In this document: positions 32,987 through 45,127 of the stretch, in pieces
How the letters are laid out: the number at the start of each line of letters is the position of its first letter
Numbering within the stretch: position 1 is the first letter of the stretch
Origin: Harmonia axyridis
Taxonomy: Eukaryota > Arthropoda > Insecta > Coleoptera > Coccinellidae
Reading direction: 5' to 3'
Assembly (NCBI RefSeq): GCF_914767665.1
Contig: NC_059507.1
Location: forward strand, 34,095,270-34,159,269
DNA: 64,000 nucleotides
The notes under the pieces: model-generated
Told to the model about the DNA's origin: nothing
Databases searched by the model: none
What the model saw: the letters and a program-made list of their open reading frames with translations, nothing else
Translations under genes and position numbers: made by a program

Positions 32987-33428
32987 ATTTGAAACAGAAA
33001 GAAAGATGATTCCCTCACTATAAAACGCCTTATGATTCCTCATTTTGTGACGTCACTCGTCCTCTGTTGTCATTCCTCTCTGTGTCTTTTGTCTTTTTGT
33101 TTTTTCTATGTTTTTAACCTTTGACAATATTCGTTCATATGTCTTTTAAGATTTGACTAGTTGTTTAATTCTGTTGTTAAGATTGAGAAAAGTATAGTTA
33201 TTCCTTACAAGTTACATATTATATATGGACATTGAAATAATTTTAACATTTAAGACTCACATTGATGTAAGTTCTGCTGTATTGATTTCTGTGTGTTTTT
33301 TACAACTTTATGTAATTTTCAGTAGCCCTGAAGAAGGACAAGTTATTGTCCGAAAGCTTGGCTGAAGCAATAAAGGGCTAAAATTGTTCAAGTTTGACTA
33401 CATACCCGATAACCTTTCTGTTTCAAAT
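32987..33428. mobile_element. 442-bp element with ATTTGAAACAGAAAG inverted ends
   Basis: Perfect 15-bp inverted ends at 32987-33001 and 33414-33428. Near the right end lies CCTGAAGAAGGACAAGTTAT then TGTCCGAAAGC (33327-33357). This is a CTGAnGA/stem/GAAA arrangement like that seen at the ends of several arthropod retroelements. No coding region. Class uncertain. Confidence 0.5.
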
Positions 33429-33799
33429 GTTTTTTTTTATTTTAACCTACAAAAATGGGAAAATTAAAGAAACCAATTAATATTTTCTCCTTTCAATTCA
33501 CTTGTGTGTTCGATGGTATTTAGGTAAGAAATTGTATCTTTTCTTCATTTCGAATTTTACCGTGCTCTACCGGTAAATGTCCAGACTGGCTGAAGCGATA
33601 GAAATAATAAGTGAAAGAAAAAACATAGGTTTGATGATTTTGCTCAAATTACATGAGAAAATTGAGTTTCAAGTTTCAAGGAATATTCCATAATATTATA
33701 TAAAACGGAATTTTTTAATTCAAGAAAGGACTTTAATTTTTGTTTCTTTATTTGAAAGAGAATTTGCAAATAACCTTTGGTTTATAACGGGTGTTTTTT
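33429..33799. other. Gene-free AT-rich stretch
   Basis: Nothing recognised. A GGGTGTTTTTTTT run at 33790-33801 resembles the DD41D terminal repeat and abuts the next Tc1 copy. Confidence 0.35.
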
Positions 33800-34523
33800 T
33801 TCCTAATCAGCCTCTTCCCAATGGATATGCTCTCTCGCAAAATCCAAACGCGCCCTTCGATGGGCTGGGGTAAGAGCTGGGCCTCTTGTCGCGACACGAG
33901 GCCTTAAATGATATTCTCTGAGGCGAGTTCTTTTTGTCTGAGTGCTAATTTGCACCCCATGAGTTTGCTCAAGCTGATTTTGAAGGAGGCGAGCGGTTGC
34001 AAACCGTTGTCTCAACGAAGAAACACTCAAGTAACGTTCTTGAATGGCAGTAGTTACCCGTGGTCCACCGTGTCCTGGTCTTCGAACATTCATACCTGTC
34101 TCCCTGAATCGCTGCAACATTCTGGACACACTTGTATGGGAAACTCCAAACCTTTCTGCAATTCTTGTGTATGTCCACCCTTCTTCTTGCAAAACTACCG
34201 CTTGGGCACATTCCTCTTGGGTCAAATTGCGTGTTTCGCGTTGCATAGCGATCGAGTGCAGAAAATCAAACGAAAGAAAAACTATTGATTACTAGAATTA
34301 ATCGAGAACAACTGATTTAAGAATTGAGCCAATACATTCAAAATCTGATAATCTCATCTTTTTTTATTCCTGCTGGGAAAAAACATCTGTATTGAAGAAA
34401 AACGTTGAAAGTGGATAACATATGCATGCATAATTCTGATAAAAATAATTATCATTGAGAACATCTTCAGTTGTAGAATAAATTTGAGATTTCCATAATG
34501 TGCGTTAATTCTTTTGCGCAGTG
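33800..34523 (-). mobile_element. Tc1-like copy 6, left-truncated, no snap-back
   Basis: Right terminus intact (TTTTGCGCAGTG, TA at 34524). Minus-strand frame from 34246 encodes MQRETRNLTQEECAQAVVLQ through the paired-like DNA-binding region to HWEEAD, 147 residues uninterrupted, then stops at a truncation inside the arm sequence. Carries the two HTH motifs but no catalytic residues. Confidence 0.85.
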
Positions 34524-35728
34524 TAGTAATGAAACGAGATGAAGAATTTCGTTCGAGACTTATGAACGCATTATAACTGTTCAAGCTGGAGGTTGTAACA
34601 GTCCTGCATGGTATTTTTCGAGTCTCGTTCACTCAATTGCAAGATACCAGATTTGGGCATCTGTGGTTTTCATCATTGATGTTACCTGAAAACTAATATT
34701 TATAAACATCATTCAATGACCTAGGACGACCTGCAGATTACAAAATACGGAAGAAATACTTTTCATAATTATAGAAAACCTATTTGGATTTCAGAGGTCT
34801 GATGAGAACAACAACAATATCCAAAGCGTCCATACTGTGAAGTTTAATTCCAGAGACGAGAAAACCTTTGTCCCGGACCGAAAGATTCATCAAAACATCC
34901 CCTCATTAGGACAAAACAACCGCGTGAAAAGTTTTACCGTGGACACCATCGAATCTAATCGATGGTCTGCGAATTGAGCCATAGAGACCTCCAACTTTTA
35001 AAACAGACTTGCCACCGTGTTCCGATGTCTGATCGATGGCTTTGTTTGACGTTAATCACCAGAAGAGACTGCCGCCTACGCGACACAATGGACCAGTTCG
35101 GTATTGTGCACTTTTCGATTCTAGAATTGACGGGAAATTTTGCGTCTAGACTGATCAACTCCCACACGATGCTGGTTCTTTTTTTTTATGGTGTGGATCA
35201 ACACACAAATCAGTGTGTAGGTGATTTCATTGCCGGATTTAAAGGTTGAAAGGTAGGAGTGATAACAGCGATAAACACAGGGTGTAAAATGTAAGAACAA
35301 TATAAGTCGGAAATAATTTTTTATGGGTACATAAACTCGAAAGAATATGTTTTGCAAAGAGTGGGAAGAATAATGGTATGTCTTTAAAAGCCAAAATCTC
35401 TGAAAATTCGTTGTCGTTGAGTCCGGATCGAGAAATAGAAGTTTGAATGACGCTATTGTTCGAAAACTGGATAAAAATGAGTTTCTTGTAGATGCTCCCC
35501 TTCACAAATCGATGAAAACCATGGTCAAATTGATCGAATTAAATGCTTCATTAAATTTAGATCTTTGGAGCTTCCTTTGCACTGCGACCTTATGGTCTAT
35601 TGTGCCTTTCATCAGAGCTATTCTTGCCATTAGATGATCTACAGCTCGCCTTCCAGTTCCAAAGTTCTAATGATGAACTCCATTATCTGAAATGGCTTCA
35701 AGGAGGTTACTTTCTCACTGCTACTAAA
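34524..35728. other. Single-copy stretch
   Basis: 34800-35260 is less AT-rich and has short ORFs on both strands without recognisable families. Nothing else. Confidence 0.35.
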
Positions 35729-36489
35729 GGGTGTTTTCTTAGAGCTATAGAACTTTAAATTGCAATAAAACAACGATGGATTATTCGATTGACATGAATT
35801 TTATTTATCCGCAAGATAATCTTGTGGCATTACATTTTAAATATGATTTCTGGCATATAACCACCACGGCTGGCTCAGATGTAGTCCAATCTGGATGTCC
35901 AATTTTTGATGACTTTTTCCAACATTTGTGGCCGTATATCAGCAATAACACGGCGAATGTTGTCTTCCAAATGGTCAAGGGTTTGTGGCTTATCCGCATA
36001 GACCAATAACTTCACATAGCCCCATAGAAAGTAGTCTAGCGGTGTTAAATCACAAGATCTTGGAGGCCAATTCACAGGTCCAAAACGTGAAATTAGGCGG
36101 TCTTTTTGAAGAAGTACGGACCAATGATTCCACCCGCCCATAAAGCACACCAAACAGTCAGTTTTTCTGGATGTAACGATGTTTCGACATACACTTGAGG
36201 ATTAGCTTCACTCCAAATGCGGCAGTTTTGTTTGTTGACGTAGCCATTCAGCCAGAAGTGCGCTTCATCGCTAAACAAAATAAAATGGACGTAGTGCGCG
36301 ATACGTATTCCTCACAGAATCATTATTTTCAAAATAAAATTGCACTATTTTCGTTGTTCAGGCGTGAATCTATTCATGATGAATTGCCAAACCAAACTGA
36401 AAATAAATCACTAGACAGCTGTTAAATCGGTCGCCATCTCGAACAGTAATGCCAACTTAAAGTTATATATCTCGAAAAAAAAAACACCC
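35729..36489 (-). mobile_element. DD41D ('rosa'-type) element copy 2 (761 bp)
   Basis: Termini GGGTGTTTTC / AAAACACCC. The minus-strand transposase blocks are HFWLNGYVNKQNCRIWSEAN, HPEKLTVWCALWAGGIIGPY, then, after a further deletion near 36100, RFGPVNWPPRSCDLTPLDYF and YADKPQTLDHLEDNIRRVIA. The third catalytic Asp (TPLD) is present, but the second lies in the deleted segment. Confidence 0.85.
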
Positions 36490-37324
36490 GTTACTTGTCA
36501 AATGTCAAAGGATGACAGCATCAAATGTGATTGCTGACCAGATAGTGGACTATTCAAAATGACACTTCTTATTGGAAAACCCTTCAAAATTTCTTCAACA
36601 TGGTTCATTGGTGGAGAAACATAAAGGCATCAAGATTAAGAAGTTCATTAATGTCATATTTTCCTCAAAAATCATACCAAACGTCTTTGTCGTTACAGCC
36701 CATATAATGCTGTTGGATGTTCCTCATAATACGCCAAAGTAAAATCTAATTTCTGAAGTAGAGAACGTCTGAATTTAATCAAATCTCCTCAGTAAATACC
36801 TCTTATGAAGCAGAACGTTTTCTAGTGATGCGGTACGCAGTATCAAATCTAATTTCGCTGCAACATATTCTTCCTAAGTTCCCTGGATTAGTTCCATCAA
36901 TTTACATGAATTTCTGTGTAGGCCATTGAATAATCATGATCTACTTACTTTCGACCAACTTTTGCACTTGATGTGGTAATTGACATGGATCCCAACTTTC
37001 CAACTAGTAACTAAGCAGTGGTGAAAATTGCCTCATTATTCTAATACTCTGGCGAGGAGATCTGGCGATTTTTCGTTGTAGCTAATTTGCAGCTATTTGA
37101 AACTTATGGCGTTCGAGGGATTGTTCTGCGAGATATTGATTGGGGTGATTTTTTCTCTTTCAGCTGGATGATGAGAAGATATGAAACGGATTCAATAAAT
37201 GTAACACTTTTTAGCTTTTCAGTAATTTGTTTTGTCTTTTGTTTTTATATTAATTTCAAACTTTAATATCTTAATTTTGAATCATGTAGAGGTTTATTTA
37301 GGAAAATTGATTATGACAGTATTC

Positions 37325-37329
<5 letters not shown>
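36490..37329. other. Gene-free stretch
   Basis: Nothing recognised. Confidence 0.4.

Positions 37330-37389
<60 letters not shown>
37330..37389. repeat. (TA)n microsatellite, about 60 bp
   Basis: Uninterrupted TA dinucleotide run, about 30 units. Likely length-variable. Confidence 0.95.
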
Positions 37390-37392
<3 letters not shown>

Positions 37393-37458
37393 TGTTTAGT
37401 TTATTTCTTCAAGAATTGAAATAAGTTTGTATATAGTAGATATGATTATAGTACTAGA

Positions 37459-37770
37459 CATGTAAATATTCTTTATTCTGAACATAGATTGGTCAAATAT
37501 GAGAAACATCCAACATATGCCGCAATAAAAATTTTCAACCAATTACCAGATGATATAAAAAAAGTACAACACTCAATAAGTTTAAAAATGATGTAAGAAA
37601 TATACTCATTAACATGGAACCTTATTCCATTCATGAATACAACATCAAAGAAGTGAGGATTTAACAATTCTGTCAGTTGACACTATTCCATTTTATGTAC
37701 TGTATTGTATGTGATGTATTATATTGGACATTCTTCCGGAATAAAGATCATTATTTATTTATTTATTTTT
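37459..37770 (+). mobile_element. LINE 3' end (reverse-transcriptase C-terminal tail)
   Basis: Plus-strand frames HVNILYSEHRLVKYEKHPTY, AAIKIFNQLPDDIKKVQ and, after one frameshift, FKNDVRNILINMEPYSIHEY then a stop. This is the usual C-terminal end of non-LTR ORF2 proteins (IKIFNxLPxxIK...F...). It ends in a TTATTTATTTATTT run, a typical LINE tail. The 5' part is missing. Confidence 0.7.
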
Positions 37771-37775
37771 TTAAG

Positions 37776-37971
37776 TTGTATAATCCGTTATAATATCACA
37801 AGAGCATAGACATTTTTCGATTATACACCGATTCAAGAGACGTAATTCGCGAAACATCTTACATCACGAGAGCGCAGCTCGAGAGGTTTTTCGCAAATTA
37901 CGCCGAGTGGAGAGGTTCGTATAATCGAAATATATTGTCTATGCTCGAGTGGTATTCGTTACGATTATATA
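37776..37971. repeat. About 195-bp foldback element
   Basis: Outer arms share GAGCATAGACA and TTCGATTATAC with their complements near 37915-37970. Inner arms GTAATTCGCGAAAC / GTTTTTCGCAAATTAC flank a GAGAGCGCAGCTCGAGAG core. No coding content. Confidence 0.6.
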
Positions 37972-38014
37972 ATGAATAATTTCAATAACTATAACCAAAG
38001 CACTGCATTTTGAT

Positions 38015-38195
38015 AATTCAAAGACAATTTCACTGAGTTTGACTTTTATTTTTTGGTGAACGTCCAAGAATGTTACTATGGAAATGATCACAATATGGCA
38101 GGAGGCGAAACACCAAAACGTCACACACTCGTCAATATGCCGTAACTATGGGGAATTTACGAATTCTATTGGTTCATCAGAACATAAGTTGTATA
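38015..38195. repeat. Dispersed repeat, copy 1
   Basis: TTTTATTTTTTGGTGAACGTCC AAGAATGTTACTATGG matches, inverted, the segment at 62790-62975 (same order, moderate divergence). Identity of the parent element unknown. Confidence 0.55.
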
Positions 38196-41100
38196 ATAAC
38201 CTGAAGCACACGTGCAAATACCAGGATATTTTCTAGCTGCATTGATATTCAAGAATGCGTTAATATGGCATGATGGTTGAAATTTTTTAAGGGGAATAGT
38301 CATTTTTTATATCAAAATGAAACCTCTTAGTGGAAAACCCTAAATCATCACCAAGGGCGCGACAGACGATATCGTTTTTAAGGTTAATGGCAAACCTTGC
38401 TCTCTACAATCCATTGATTTCTTGCAAAATATAGTCGTTTTTTCATATAAAAATGAAAACTCTTATCGAAAAACCCTGTAGAGCTCCCGCGAACAGAATA
38501 ATATTAACCTCAACAATATCGTCCATTGAAACTCCCTTCAGTTAGATCCGAGCGTTCTTTAAGTTGTAGACAGCGTGCCTCCAATAAAACTGACCTAGGT
38601 TCGTTCCCAAAGTCTCTCCCGGACTTTTTCAATTAATTTCTGTACACCGAGGTTAGGGCTCTTCGCTCCATTCGCAGTTTTCCATTCAGGAGAAAATAAT
38701 TTGATAATTCCCACACGGGTTCTCCTCGTGCTGCAGGCCAAAGTAAAGCTCCTTATTTCTTGGAAGTTTGTATTGTTATATTTATCAAGTACATCAAGAG
38801 GCTTGGCGGATGTTGTTTTAAAGTTTTTACCAACTAATTCGACATTGTTCGATGTTCTGGGTGGTTTCATATAGATCGTTTGGAGATATCACGTCGGGGA
38901 AGCACTGACGGGAAATTAGGAGGGTAAGTGGTATACGTGTATACAGGGTGATTCACCGCAATGGCCTATTAGACGTTTATGGAAAACTGATCATACTTTT
39001 GTGCTGAAAATTTGGATATTGGGGTTTGAAACAATGGTCTTTCTCCCTAAAATTTTTTCAGACCTCTACAACTTCCGGTTATACTGAAAACAGACTAATA
39101 CTTCCTTATTTCAAATTGCGCATTCAGTATATTATTTCACCATTAGATTGTTGATGAAAATTTCAGCAATATGCCATACCTGGGTTAATACTTAACGGTT
39201 CATGAATTAGTGAGATTCTTATGGAAAAAATGATGGCAACGTGGACTTACATTTTTTGGATATTTTTACAGACGAAGTTTTTTTCGATTCTTAAAATGAG
39301 TAGTATTATAAGAGTGTTTGCAGTTTGGACCAAAAATGAACAAGGTGTCTATAAGAACTTGGACAACTCTAATTCATCAAAACTCAGGATTTTCAGTTTA
39401 GAACCTATATTTTTATTATTTCAATCAATTCTACGTATAACAGAAAATGGGATTACTTAAGCAAACCCTTTTTCTAAAATGAATATTTAAGAAAAACACA
39501 GAAAGAACATTCGATATTTCGATAATTAAATTTTACATTTCATGAATTATAATTAATTTTTCGTTGAGATTGTTGAGAAATCCATACATCACCAAAATTT
39601 TCAATCATCAATTCAATTATCATTATTATCATTCAATTATCCTATTTTAATTACTTGTGTTTTTCGGAAGTCATAGACTCCACATAGTTAGAAATTGCGG
39701 TTTTTCACCATTTAAAGTTCTTCCTCAATAACTCCCAAAGTATGCATTTTTCGAAAAATGTCAATAAGTCCATTATTTTAAATGCCATGCCATGATTTTT
39801 TTCTGCCTGTCAGATACTCCCTTTGAAATTGTATGCGTGGAAAGTATACTGCCAGCCTTCGTACAAAACATGAAATGCAAAGCATTTTGAAAACTAATCA
39901 TCGATTGCGCACTATTGACTCACCCTGTATAAGATAGTTCAATGGATGAACAATTTATAAACAACATAATTAATTCCTGAATATTCAGAAACAACCAGAA
40001 ACAGAGACGTCCAGTTCAATCAGTTGGGACATTTCTCTGCTTAAAATTCGAAAATTGAAGACATTTGGCAAAAATGATAGCCAGCAATTCTCCTACTGAT
40101 TTTATATCGAAATGCTCAAAAATGAATTTTGCAATGAAATAATTTAATGGTTATGCATGGTTCTTCCAGCCTGTAGTTCTGTCGTTCTATGTTTTCTTTA
40201 GATCTAGTGGATTACTCGCTTCAATAAACAAATATATCTATGAAACACCCTAAACATAGACAACCAACTATACCTTCGAAACTGAGGCATCGAACTCTCT
40301 TCGATTTCTGTGATCTCAACTGACACAATACACACATTACGTGTATTTTAAGTTAATTAGTTACTGAAAATGAATATAATGATGTACTAGAGTGTAAAAA
40401 ATTGAAATTATGGCGGTATTCAATTGTGAAAATCCGCAAAATTTTCTCAAATTTTATATTGAAAAGGAAATAATCTATGTTACAATAAATCTAGTGAACG
40501 GAATAAGCCTCGTCTATGGACTTGAAACTAATAAAGAAATTGAAAGTCATAGTTATCAGCAGTGATTTATATTAGAGAGAAATTCATAATGAATATTCAT
40601 GATCTGTTTCTAAAAATAGTTTTCAAGATGAAGTTTTTCTGTTGCTGGCTTAATGAGAAATTGTACTTCAGAGAAGTGATAATCAAGAACACATCATGAA
40701 TGGGAATTCTGGGATAATAATATACCCCCACGATTACCAAGTATTATGGGATTTAGGTAAATTTGGATTTTCGAACGAACATGTAAGTAATGTTGATACT
40801 TTTCACATAGATATTATAGTAATTTGTTTCAAACCATAGCACTGAATGGAAGTATAGGGAATAATAATTGAAATATTTCTTTAATTTGTTGCAATAAGTA
40901 TGTTCCATACATTGTTCCAATATTTTTCAGAGAACAATAAGATTTCGATCATTTTTTAGATGCAGTTTTTGGCAATTTCTTATAATATTTAGATTTAGAG
41001 GGCTTTTTTTGAGGTTTTTTATAACTTTTATTGAGCTTTGAGAATCTAAATTTGAAAGTCACGATTCTAAAATATCAAAAATCCCTCTGTCACTGAAATA

Positions 41101-42250
41101 TCATCATATTATCGAATTTATTTCATTTAACCGTCCAAAATCTGATACCTATGTACTATGAATTTTCGGACTGATACGAGCATCAAAGTGGCTTTTGGTA
41201 GCTGTTGTTGTCAGATTCAGATTTGCGCACATTTTATATTGTCATAATCATTTAGTCATAGCTTTCTATATTTTGCAACAAAATACTTTTCCGCTTCATT
41301 ATCTATTTACATGAATCAATTGATTTCGAGAAAATTCTCAGTTGTTTGTTTACGTGGATGAGAGAATCGGTTTGAAATGTGTTATTGAAAATAGGAAGAA
41401 TCTTTGAAGTGATTTCTCACTTTTGCCAAATCTTTTCGGATTGAAGTATATTCGAATTTTCTCAGACTAGGTGAAACAATTTCGTAATGGTGAGTGGCCT
41501 AAATCGATTATTTTCTGCTTGTGTTTTGTTGATCAAAATTTTCTGGTTCTAAGTAATCGATATTTTTTCAGTATTTCACTTGCTGAGAACAAAAATATAC
41601 GAGTATTTATATAAGAGATGCTCACCAGTGATGGTGAGAGCCAGAAGTTTTTGATGATTCAGCAAAGTTCTATACCAAAAAAATGGACAGGTTGATAGAA
41701 TCAACTAGGTGAGGAACTTCTGTGTTGAACGTAAGTGATTTTTGTTTTTTCATTTTTATGTCTACTAAGTTAAGGGTTTAGGGTAGGTATCCCAAATTCG
41801 ATGCTCTATGAAAACATCTTGAGAACTATTAGACTATAACTATAAGATAAGAGGGGATAAGGGAGAAATATCCCCCCGGGAGTAATATCCATTATAACGG
41901 TCAATAATTTAATCGTGAAAAAATTGAATCAGCCAATTTCTCAACCAGTAGGTAGTTACCTATATCGAAGGGAAGGTAATATCATATTATATCTAATTAT
42001 CCGTTTGTTGCAAAAAAACTCTTTGTCGCCACTTTGGATGCCATTAGTCACTGTTTTAACATTTTCACTTACAAAGATAGGTCAGTAGGTTTGGTATATT
42101 CAGTTGGTTAGTTTGTGGGGGATAACGTGGAATTTTTGTATTATATTCTTTATTATATTCCGTGTTTAACTTTTATTGGGTGTTGTATGATCTCAAAACT
42201 TATCAAAATATTATTATGAATAAGCGAAAAAAATTAAATGTGAAACTCCT
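38196..42250. other. 4-kb AT-rich stretch with no confirmed gene
   Basis: Apart from the ORF at 38595-38870, only short random-looking frames. Two GACTCACCCTGTATA-like or TACAGGGTG repeat ends occur (about 38943 and 39913), without a complete element. Nothing else could be supported. Confidence 0.4.
38595..38870 (-). CDS. Unassigned 91-codon ORF
   Basis: Begins MKPPRTSNNVELVGKNFKTT and ends VQKLIEKVRERLWERT. Composition is protein-like and basic, with no low-complexity runs and no other copy in the window. No family recognised, no splice context or polyadenylation signal seen. It may be a small gene, an exon, or a relic of an unlisted mobile element. Confidence 0.25.
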   Translation of the reverse strand: MKPPRTSNNVELVGKNFKTTSAKPLDVLDKYNNTNFQEIRSFTLACSTRRTRVGIIKLFSPEWKTANGAKSPNLGVQKLIEKVRERLWERT

Positions 42251-43124
42251 CAATGGACCAGTTTAGTGATGTTGATAATACTAAATTTGACACGATAGAA
42301 TTAAAAATAGAGCAAAACTAATAACTCAGTGAAAAAATTTTGAAAATCCATCTATAAATGACTGAGAAATAGATTATTTAAATTTACGTATTTTAGCGCG
42401 GAACGTCTTTGGTCTCCGACTCGTTTGTGACGTCACGCCACTTGCCTGTGATCGCTACACCATGAATTACGTTTAAATACTTAGCCGCGCCAAGGCTCTC
42501 GCTCTGTTTGTAGTTGTACAGTGTAGTTGTAACTCAAGTTTTGTTTTTATGTCACCATAATGGAAAAAGGCTTCGTGAAAGGACAAAGTTATTTTTACTC
42601 AATAACTTATTTCAAACCAACTTACACCTTAGTATTTTTATTATCAGAAATAGACAGCTAGTACTGATAGGTACTTACATCAAAATGATCTTCACACACA
42701 TATGAAGTAGTTTTAGGTCCAATTAAGTCACGCTTCGTTAATTTGCACCACTTCTTTCTCTGATTCATGTCATTTGGTACATGAAAAAACAATTTATTGG
42801 GGTTTTTAATTGTCGTGCTTGCACACATAGGCACAATACAATATTTGTAGGCCATCGTGTAACGAACAAAACACGACACGAACGGCACAAGTGATTGTAC
42901 ACCAATGAATTCGTAAGCACTCTGCGAATACCAGTCGCGTCGTGTAAGTGGCGTGACGTCACACACTAGACTAGTACTATGAAATTATTCTTCCAAGCGC
43001 AACTTCAAAGTCCCATAACTTTTTCATTTCTAGAGATATTTCAATGATTCTTTCACATTTTTGTTTCATTTTACTTAAATTTTTAGAATTAATCCTTAAC
43101 AAAATAATGAAAACTAGTCCATGG
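42251..43124. mobile_element. THAP-type transposon copy 3 (874 bp) with intact THAP exon
   Basis: Ends CAATGGACCAGTTT / AAACTAGTCCATG. CRE-like sites at 42428-42435 and 42954-42961. Same internal deletion as copies 2 and 4 on the plus-strand side. It is the only copy lacking the 17-base T-rich segment, so the minus-strand THAP frame is open. Confidence 0.82.
42679..42855 (-). CDS. THAP-domain exon of a transposon protein
   Basis: Minus-strand ATG at 42855 opens 59 codons ending at a GTAAGTACC donor (phase 0). The sequence has the C2CH zinc-binding pattern of THAP domains: CIVPMC, then KLFFHVPNDMNQRKKWCKLT (with the conserved Pro and Trp), then SYVCEDHF. THAP domains are sequence-specific DNA binders found in P-element transposases and host factors. 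The exon covers all but the C-terminal AVPTIF-type end, which would be in the next exon; that exon is absent here. Likely a DNA-binding remnant without a catalytic domain. Confidence 0.75.
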
Positions 43125-43740
43125 ATTCATAAAATAATCCCGTTTTCTCCTTCGTGTGAACTTGTTGAGTTTTCTTATAGAAAATGTCACATTATCCGGC
43201 TATTTCTCCAAGCGATCCCAACGGAGTACGCGTAAACCCATCCGTTGAAAATTCCTTCCCCTCGCTCTGTGAAAAATTTCCTTTCACCTTTGACGCCTAA
43301 TTTTCGCATTTCTTTGTGTTCGACGTGGAAACTGAAGGACGTCAAAGTGGTGGAAAAGCAGGCAGAGTGCCATACACCGTTCGGTATCTATCTTTTAGTA
43401 CGATTTATCGTCTCTTTCTCATCGGAACATCACGTGCGTGTGGAAATGGAACTTGTGTGGGCGGACTTATTGGATATATCACTATTTCGGTCGTAATCGT
43501 ATCGGAAACGGTGCGGGAAGAGGAAACTTTTCCAATCTGTAACGAGGAAGTGACTGCAGCTGATGGGACGCTTTTCAAATGTATGTATGATTTTCAGGCA
43601 GATGGAAGCTTGATCGGCAATTTTGATACCTATATTTCATAAAAGTACCTGATTTCTTATTTACGCTACACCTTTTCCAATTGTGATTCAGAAAGCGTAA
43701 AATGTAACTGATAAAAGCAAATTGAATTTCAGAAGATGTA
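43125..43740. other. Single-copy stretch
   Basis: 43200-43640 holds two overlapping plus-strand ORFs (83 and 108 codons) with no recognised family. Somewhat CpG-enriched. Unassigned. Confidence 0.3.
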
Positions 43741-44663
43741 CCGGGTTTTTCACCATAATTTGACCCCCCTTTAACTTTGTTACTAGAAGAGGTACAAAAA
43801 AATGTTTTCTACAAAAGTTTCACGAAATCGACTAGTGTTTTTTAAAATGATTTCACAAAACGAAATATATACAGAGTGGGCAACAAATTGATTGCAACTT
43901 CATTTTTTCTATATATTTTTCTATATTTGACTAGCTCTTTTTCCCCTGATTTCGAATATATAACATATGTTTGGCCTATATCTCTTATTCTGAGTACCAC
44001 AGAGTTTCAAATTCTAACCACCTGGCAAGCTAAGTAATTGTTTTCAATTGGAAGGCTGCGATATTCAAAATGCCCTTTTTTGAGTTATCTCGTTGGCTGC
44101 GATATATAACATACGTTCGTCATTGAATAAAACTATTCATCGAATATGCACTACACAGAAGCGGAAAAATTTGAAATATTTTCGCATTATATGGAGCACA
44201 ATAAAATAAGAATGCTACAAGGGGAGAATATATGGAGTTGCATCCAAATGATCCAATTCCAATTTATAGTGAAAAACGTATGTCATATCGTTGCCAACGA
44301 GATAATTCAAAAAGGGCATTTTGAGTTATCGCAGCCTTCCACTTGAAAATTGATTACTTTTGCCAGGTGGTTCTTAGAATTTGAAACTCTGTGGTACTAA
44401 TAATAAGAGAAATAGGCCAAACATATGTTATATATTCGAAATCAGGGGAAAAAGAGCTAGTCAAATATAGAAAAATATACAGGGTGTCCCATTTGAAAAA
44501 ATGAAGTTGCTATCAACATGTTGCCCACTCTGTATATATTTCATTTTGTGAGATCATTTTAAAAAACACTAGTCGATTTCGTGAAACTTTTGTAAAAAAC
44601 ATTTTCTTGTACCTCTTCTAGCAACAAAGTTGAAAGGGGGTCAAATTATGGTGAAAACCACGG
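43741..44663. mobile_element. 923-bp TIR element, longer form of the palindromic family
   Basis: Termini CCGGGTTTTTCACCATAATT and its complement, flanked by TA on both sides (43739-43740, 44664-44665). Long arms match 3849-4476. The centre (about 44140-44310) adds a plus-strand fragment MHYTEAEKFEIFSHYMEHNK and, in another frame, YMELHPNDPIPIYSE. This resembles the N-terminal helix-turn-helix (DUF4817-like) of insect Tc1/mariner-superfamily transposases. No catalytic part. Confidence 0.75.
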
Positions 44664-44986
44664 TACTTCAGAATAGGAAGTTGTTATTCTGGAAGGGAAT
44701 TTTAAATTCGGAAATAGTAAACTATTTCATAAGAGAGAGAAGTGTGACTTATCATGTCGAGCCTGAACGTATAGGTAGGGAGGGTAATTAAAGGCGAGCC
44801 ATGAAAACTTTTTTTTTCAACTGTTTTGGAGTTGAATCTGGAGTTTTTTTTAGATAATATCGGGTTTTCCAATTAGGACTTGACAACTTTGAATTCAATT
44901 TGTAAACGCACTCTTTCACTAATCATCGAACTCTGTTACCGCCAATTTTTCAGTAAACTAAACATTTTCATCATGGTAAAGTACAA

Positions 44987-45127
44987 GTGCATCAAAATTA
45001 CCGATAATTTTGCATGACAGCGTGTTGTCATAAAAACTGCATGAGTTGCATGTCATGAAAATGGCCGAACGCAGTTTTTCAAAGGAAACACGCTGGAATG
45101 CGAAATTATCCGGTCATTTTGATGCAC
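44987..45127. repeat. 141-bp hairpin element
   Basis: About 60-bp arms (GTGCATCAAAATTACCGATA... and complement) with AAAACTGC/GCAGTTTT near the turn. Typical of a very short MITE. No other copy in the window. Confidence 0.7.

Noticed and set aside
33320..33375. Annotating a functional hammerhead ribozyme
   Set aside because: An extra base before stem II and no proper UH cleavage site; kept only as a motif worth testing.
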